A DNA stretch of 7,856 nt from Clostridiales bacterium (GTDB lineage: Bacteria; Bacillota; Clostridia; Oscillospirales; Oscillospiraceae), in NCBI GenBank assembly GCA_019421975.1, contig JAHZEE010000075.1, positions 1 to 7,856 on the forward strand. Direction: 5' to 3'. Both the position numbers and the translations under genes were made by a program. Of the stretch, positions 6,468 through 7,856 are shown one piece after another (the first letter of the stretch is position 1; each line of letters begins with the position of its first letter). The notes beneath the pieces were generated by a model that searched no databases, was not told where the DNA came from, and was given only the letters and a program-made list of their open reading frames with translations.

Positions 6468-7667
6468 ATGGATTGGATTTCAATTGCGCTGGAGCGCGCC
6501 GGGGCCGCATCGCTCGAGCAGTTCCAGGCGGGCCACAGCCTGGTGCCCACGGGCGAGCTGGAGCCGGAGACCATGGAGGCGCTGCTGCCATATCTGTATG
6601 GCTACCTGGTCTGGACAATCGAAAAGGGAGACACCTTTTTCAAGCTTGCCCAACGGTTTGGGACGACGGTCAAACAGATTTTGGCCGCCAATCCCCAGAT
6701 GGAGCCGAACCGTCTGCCGGTTGGGGAGCTGGTGCGGATTCCGCTGCCGTTTTCTGTGGTGCCGACAGATGTGCCATTTTCCTCAGAGCTGCTGCGCATC
6801 TGCCTGCGCGCGCTGGCGGCGAGATACCCGTTTTTGCAGGTGGAGACCATCGCACGGACGGCCATGGGCCGGCCGGTACAGGCGGTACGGATTGGAACCG
6901 GCCGGCGGGTGGTGTGCTGGAATGGGGCGCACCATGCAAATGAGTGGATCACCACGCCGGTGCTGCTCAAGTTTCTGGAGGACTACGCCCAGAGTGTGGT
7001 GCGCAACGGAGCGGTCAACGGCCAAAATGCCCAGGCGCTCTTTGAGGCGGTGACGCTGCATATCGTCCCCATGGTCAATCCGGATGGGGTGGACCTGGTG
7101 GTAGGGGAGGCCACGGGAGCCGAGCGCCAGGCGGCCATGCAGATGGCGGCCCACTACCCCACGGTGCCGTTTCCGGATGGGTGGAAGGCCAACTTGCGGG
7201 GGGTGGATCTCAATTTGCAGTATCCAGTCGGCTGGGAGCAGGCCAAAGTGAGAAAATTTGCAGAGGGGTGGACCCAGCCGGGGCCCAAAAACTATGTGGG
7301 CACGGCGCCATTGGAAGAGGCGGAGAGCGCGGCGCTCTATGCCTATACCCGTCAGATTTCGCCGGACTGTATCCTGGCCTATCACACACAGGGCATGGAG
7401 ATCTATTGGCAGGCGCAGGAGGGGGCGCCTGAGGGAGCGCAGGAGTTGGGCGAGATGATGGCGGCGGTCAGCGGCTACAAGCTGGAGCCGACGCCGGCGG
7501 CGTGTGACGGGGCCGGCTATCGGGACTGGTTTGTACAGACATTTTGGAGGCCAGGGTATACCATCGAGGCCGGACTTGGAGAGAACCCGCTGCCCATCGA
7601 ACAGTTTGAGGAAATTTACAACCACAATCTTGGAATCCTGATGCTTTCGCTCACAGGGGGAAAATAG
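6468..7667 (+). CDS. LysM and M14 metallopeptidase, gamma-D-glutamyl-diaminopimelate endopeptidase-like
   Basis: The likely role is cleavage of the gamma-D-Glu/diamino acid bond in peptidoglycan stem peptides, as in Bacillus YqgT and B. sphaericus endopeptidase I. Residues 13-45 (TGELEPETMEALLPYL) resemble part of a peptidoglycan_binding_1 repeat. A LysM domain spans about 47-92 (WTIEKGDTFFKLAQRFG... to LVRIP). The M14 catalytic domain runs from about 105 to 396: zinc ligands H156 and E159 in HHANEW, H306 in AYHTQG, and catalytic E367 in YTIEAGLGENP. NPDG at 204-207 and RGVDLNLQYP at 244-253 line the substrate region; Asn in place of the HARE arginine fits the YqgT branch, not digestive carboxypeptidases. 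There is no signal peptide or membrane segment, so it may act in the cytoplasm on recycled muropeptides or be released at lysis or sporulation. The start at 6468 is supported by GGAGG, which lies inside a terminator hairpin, so expression may depend on read-through. The stop is TAG, an RF1 codon. Confidence 0.9.
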   Translation: MDWISIALERAGAASLEQFQAGHSLVPTGELEPETMEALLPYLYGYLVWTIEKGDTFFKLAQRFGTTVKQILAANPQMEPNRLPVGELVRIPLPFSVVPTDVPFSSELLRICLRALAARYPFLQVETIARTAMGRPVQAVRIGTGRRVVCWNGAHHANEWITTPVLLKFLEDYAQSVVRNGAVNGQNAQALFEAVTLHIVPMVNPDGVDLVVGEATGAERQAAMQMAAHYPTVPFPDGWKANLRGVDLNLQYPVGWEQAKVRKFAEGWTQPGPKNYVGTAPLEEAESAALYAYTRQISPDCILAYHTQGMEIYWQAQEGAPEGAQELGEMMAAVSGYKLEPTPAACDGAGYRDWFVQTFWRPGYTIEAGLGENPLPIEQFEEIYNHNLGILMLSLTGGK

Positions 7668-7729
7668 GCCGTTGGCGAAGCGGACGGCGCTTTGGCGTGG
7701 GGAACGCATATATGAAGGGGTGGGGCGGC

Positions 7730-7847
7730 CACCTCTCCGACACGGCTACGCCGTGCCACCTCCCCTCAAGGGGAGGCTTGCGGGGGTGCTCCGCAGTCGG
7801 GAAGGCTCCCCTTGAGGGGAGCTGGCCGCGTAGCGGACTGAGAGGTG
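7730..7847. repeat. Nested inverted repeat, MITE-like or large REP-like element
   Basis: Outer arms CACCTCTC (7730-7737) and GAGAGGTG (7840-7847) are perfect inverted copies, and the resemblance continues inward over some 45 bases on each side. Inside are local hairpins: CACGGC-TAC-GCCGTG (7741-7755), CCTCCCCTCAAGGGGAGG (7759-7776), TGCGG/CCGCA (7779-7795), GCTCCCCTTGAGGGGAGC (7805-7822) and CCGC-GTA-GCGG (7826-7836). No transposase or open reading frame is present. I recall similar CCCCTCAAGGGG palindromes as abundant between genes in gut Clostridia, which suggests a non-autonomous mobile or structured repeat. It lies 62 bases after the M14 stop; no T-tract follows, so it is not a standard terminator. 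Terminal flanks could extend beyond the window. Confidence 0.75.
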
Positions 7848-7856
7848 TTTGGGCAC

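Noticed and set aside
7668..7688. GCCGT/ACGGC hairpin just after the M14 stop as a terminator
   Set aside because: The stem is only five pairs with an 11-base loop and no T-tract follows.
1..7856. A hidden defence, phage, toxin-antitoxin or CRISPR system
   Set aside because: All six genes have clear housekeeping or cell-surface identities, no regularly spaced direct repeats are present, and no integrase, transposase or nuclease motif was found on either strand.

Overview
The window reads as chromosomal DNA of a GC-rich, low-sporulation-signal member of the Clostridia, most likely an Oscillospiraceae-type gut Firmicute. The pointers are strong AGGAGG-type ribosome binding sites, an SLH-anchored surface protein, Firmicutes-type RF1 and CoaE sequences, a YqgT/ENP1-like M14 peptidase, and a palindromic intergenic repeat of the kind I remember as common in that group. 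The family assignment is inference from protein flavour; no rRNA or other marker is present. All six genes lie on the + strand and no stretch of more than 300 bases lacks a gene.

Left part (1-2270): a short AT-rich leader with an inverted repeat is followed by a 700-residue secreted protein. It has a signal peptide, three tandem ~128-residue beta-rich modules of a family I cannot name, one divergent InlB B-type domain and three C-terminal SLH domains that should hold it on the cell wall. A perfect rho-independent terminator closes this unit.

Middle part (2301-6460): an extended -10 promoter starts a tight operon of four housekeeping genes: prfA (release factor 1), tsaC/sua5 (threonylcarbamoyl-AMP synthase for tRNA t6A), coaE (dephospho-CoA kinase) and an M18 aminopeptidase. 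The genes overlap by 4, 4 and 8 bases, so translational coupling is likely. The first two act in translation fidelity and termination, the third completes coenzyme A synthesis, and the fourth recycles peptides in the cytoplasm. The RF1 methylase gene prmC, often beside prfA, is not in the window.

Right part (6433-7856): the operon ends in a hairpin plus T-tract that also contains the ribosome binding site of the next gene, a 399-residue protein with a peptidoglycan-binding-like segment, a LysM and an M14 metallopeptidase of the gamma-D-glutamyl-diaminopimelate type. After it comes a ~118-bp nested inverted repeat resembling a MITE or large REP element, running close to the window end.

I see no defence system, CRISPR array, phage gene, transposase or RNA gene. 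The most unusual items are the terminator that shares bases with a Shine-Dalgarno site, the sharply conserved core of the unnamed surface-protein repeat, the shortened RF1 domain 1, the altered CoaE motif and the structured terminal repeat. None of these amounts to a clearly new system.
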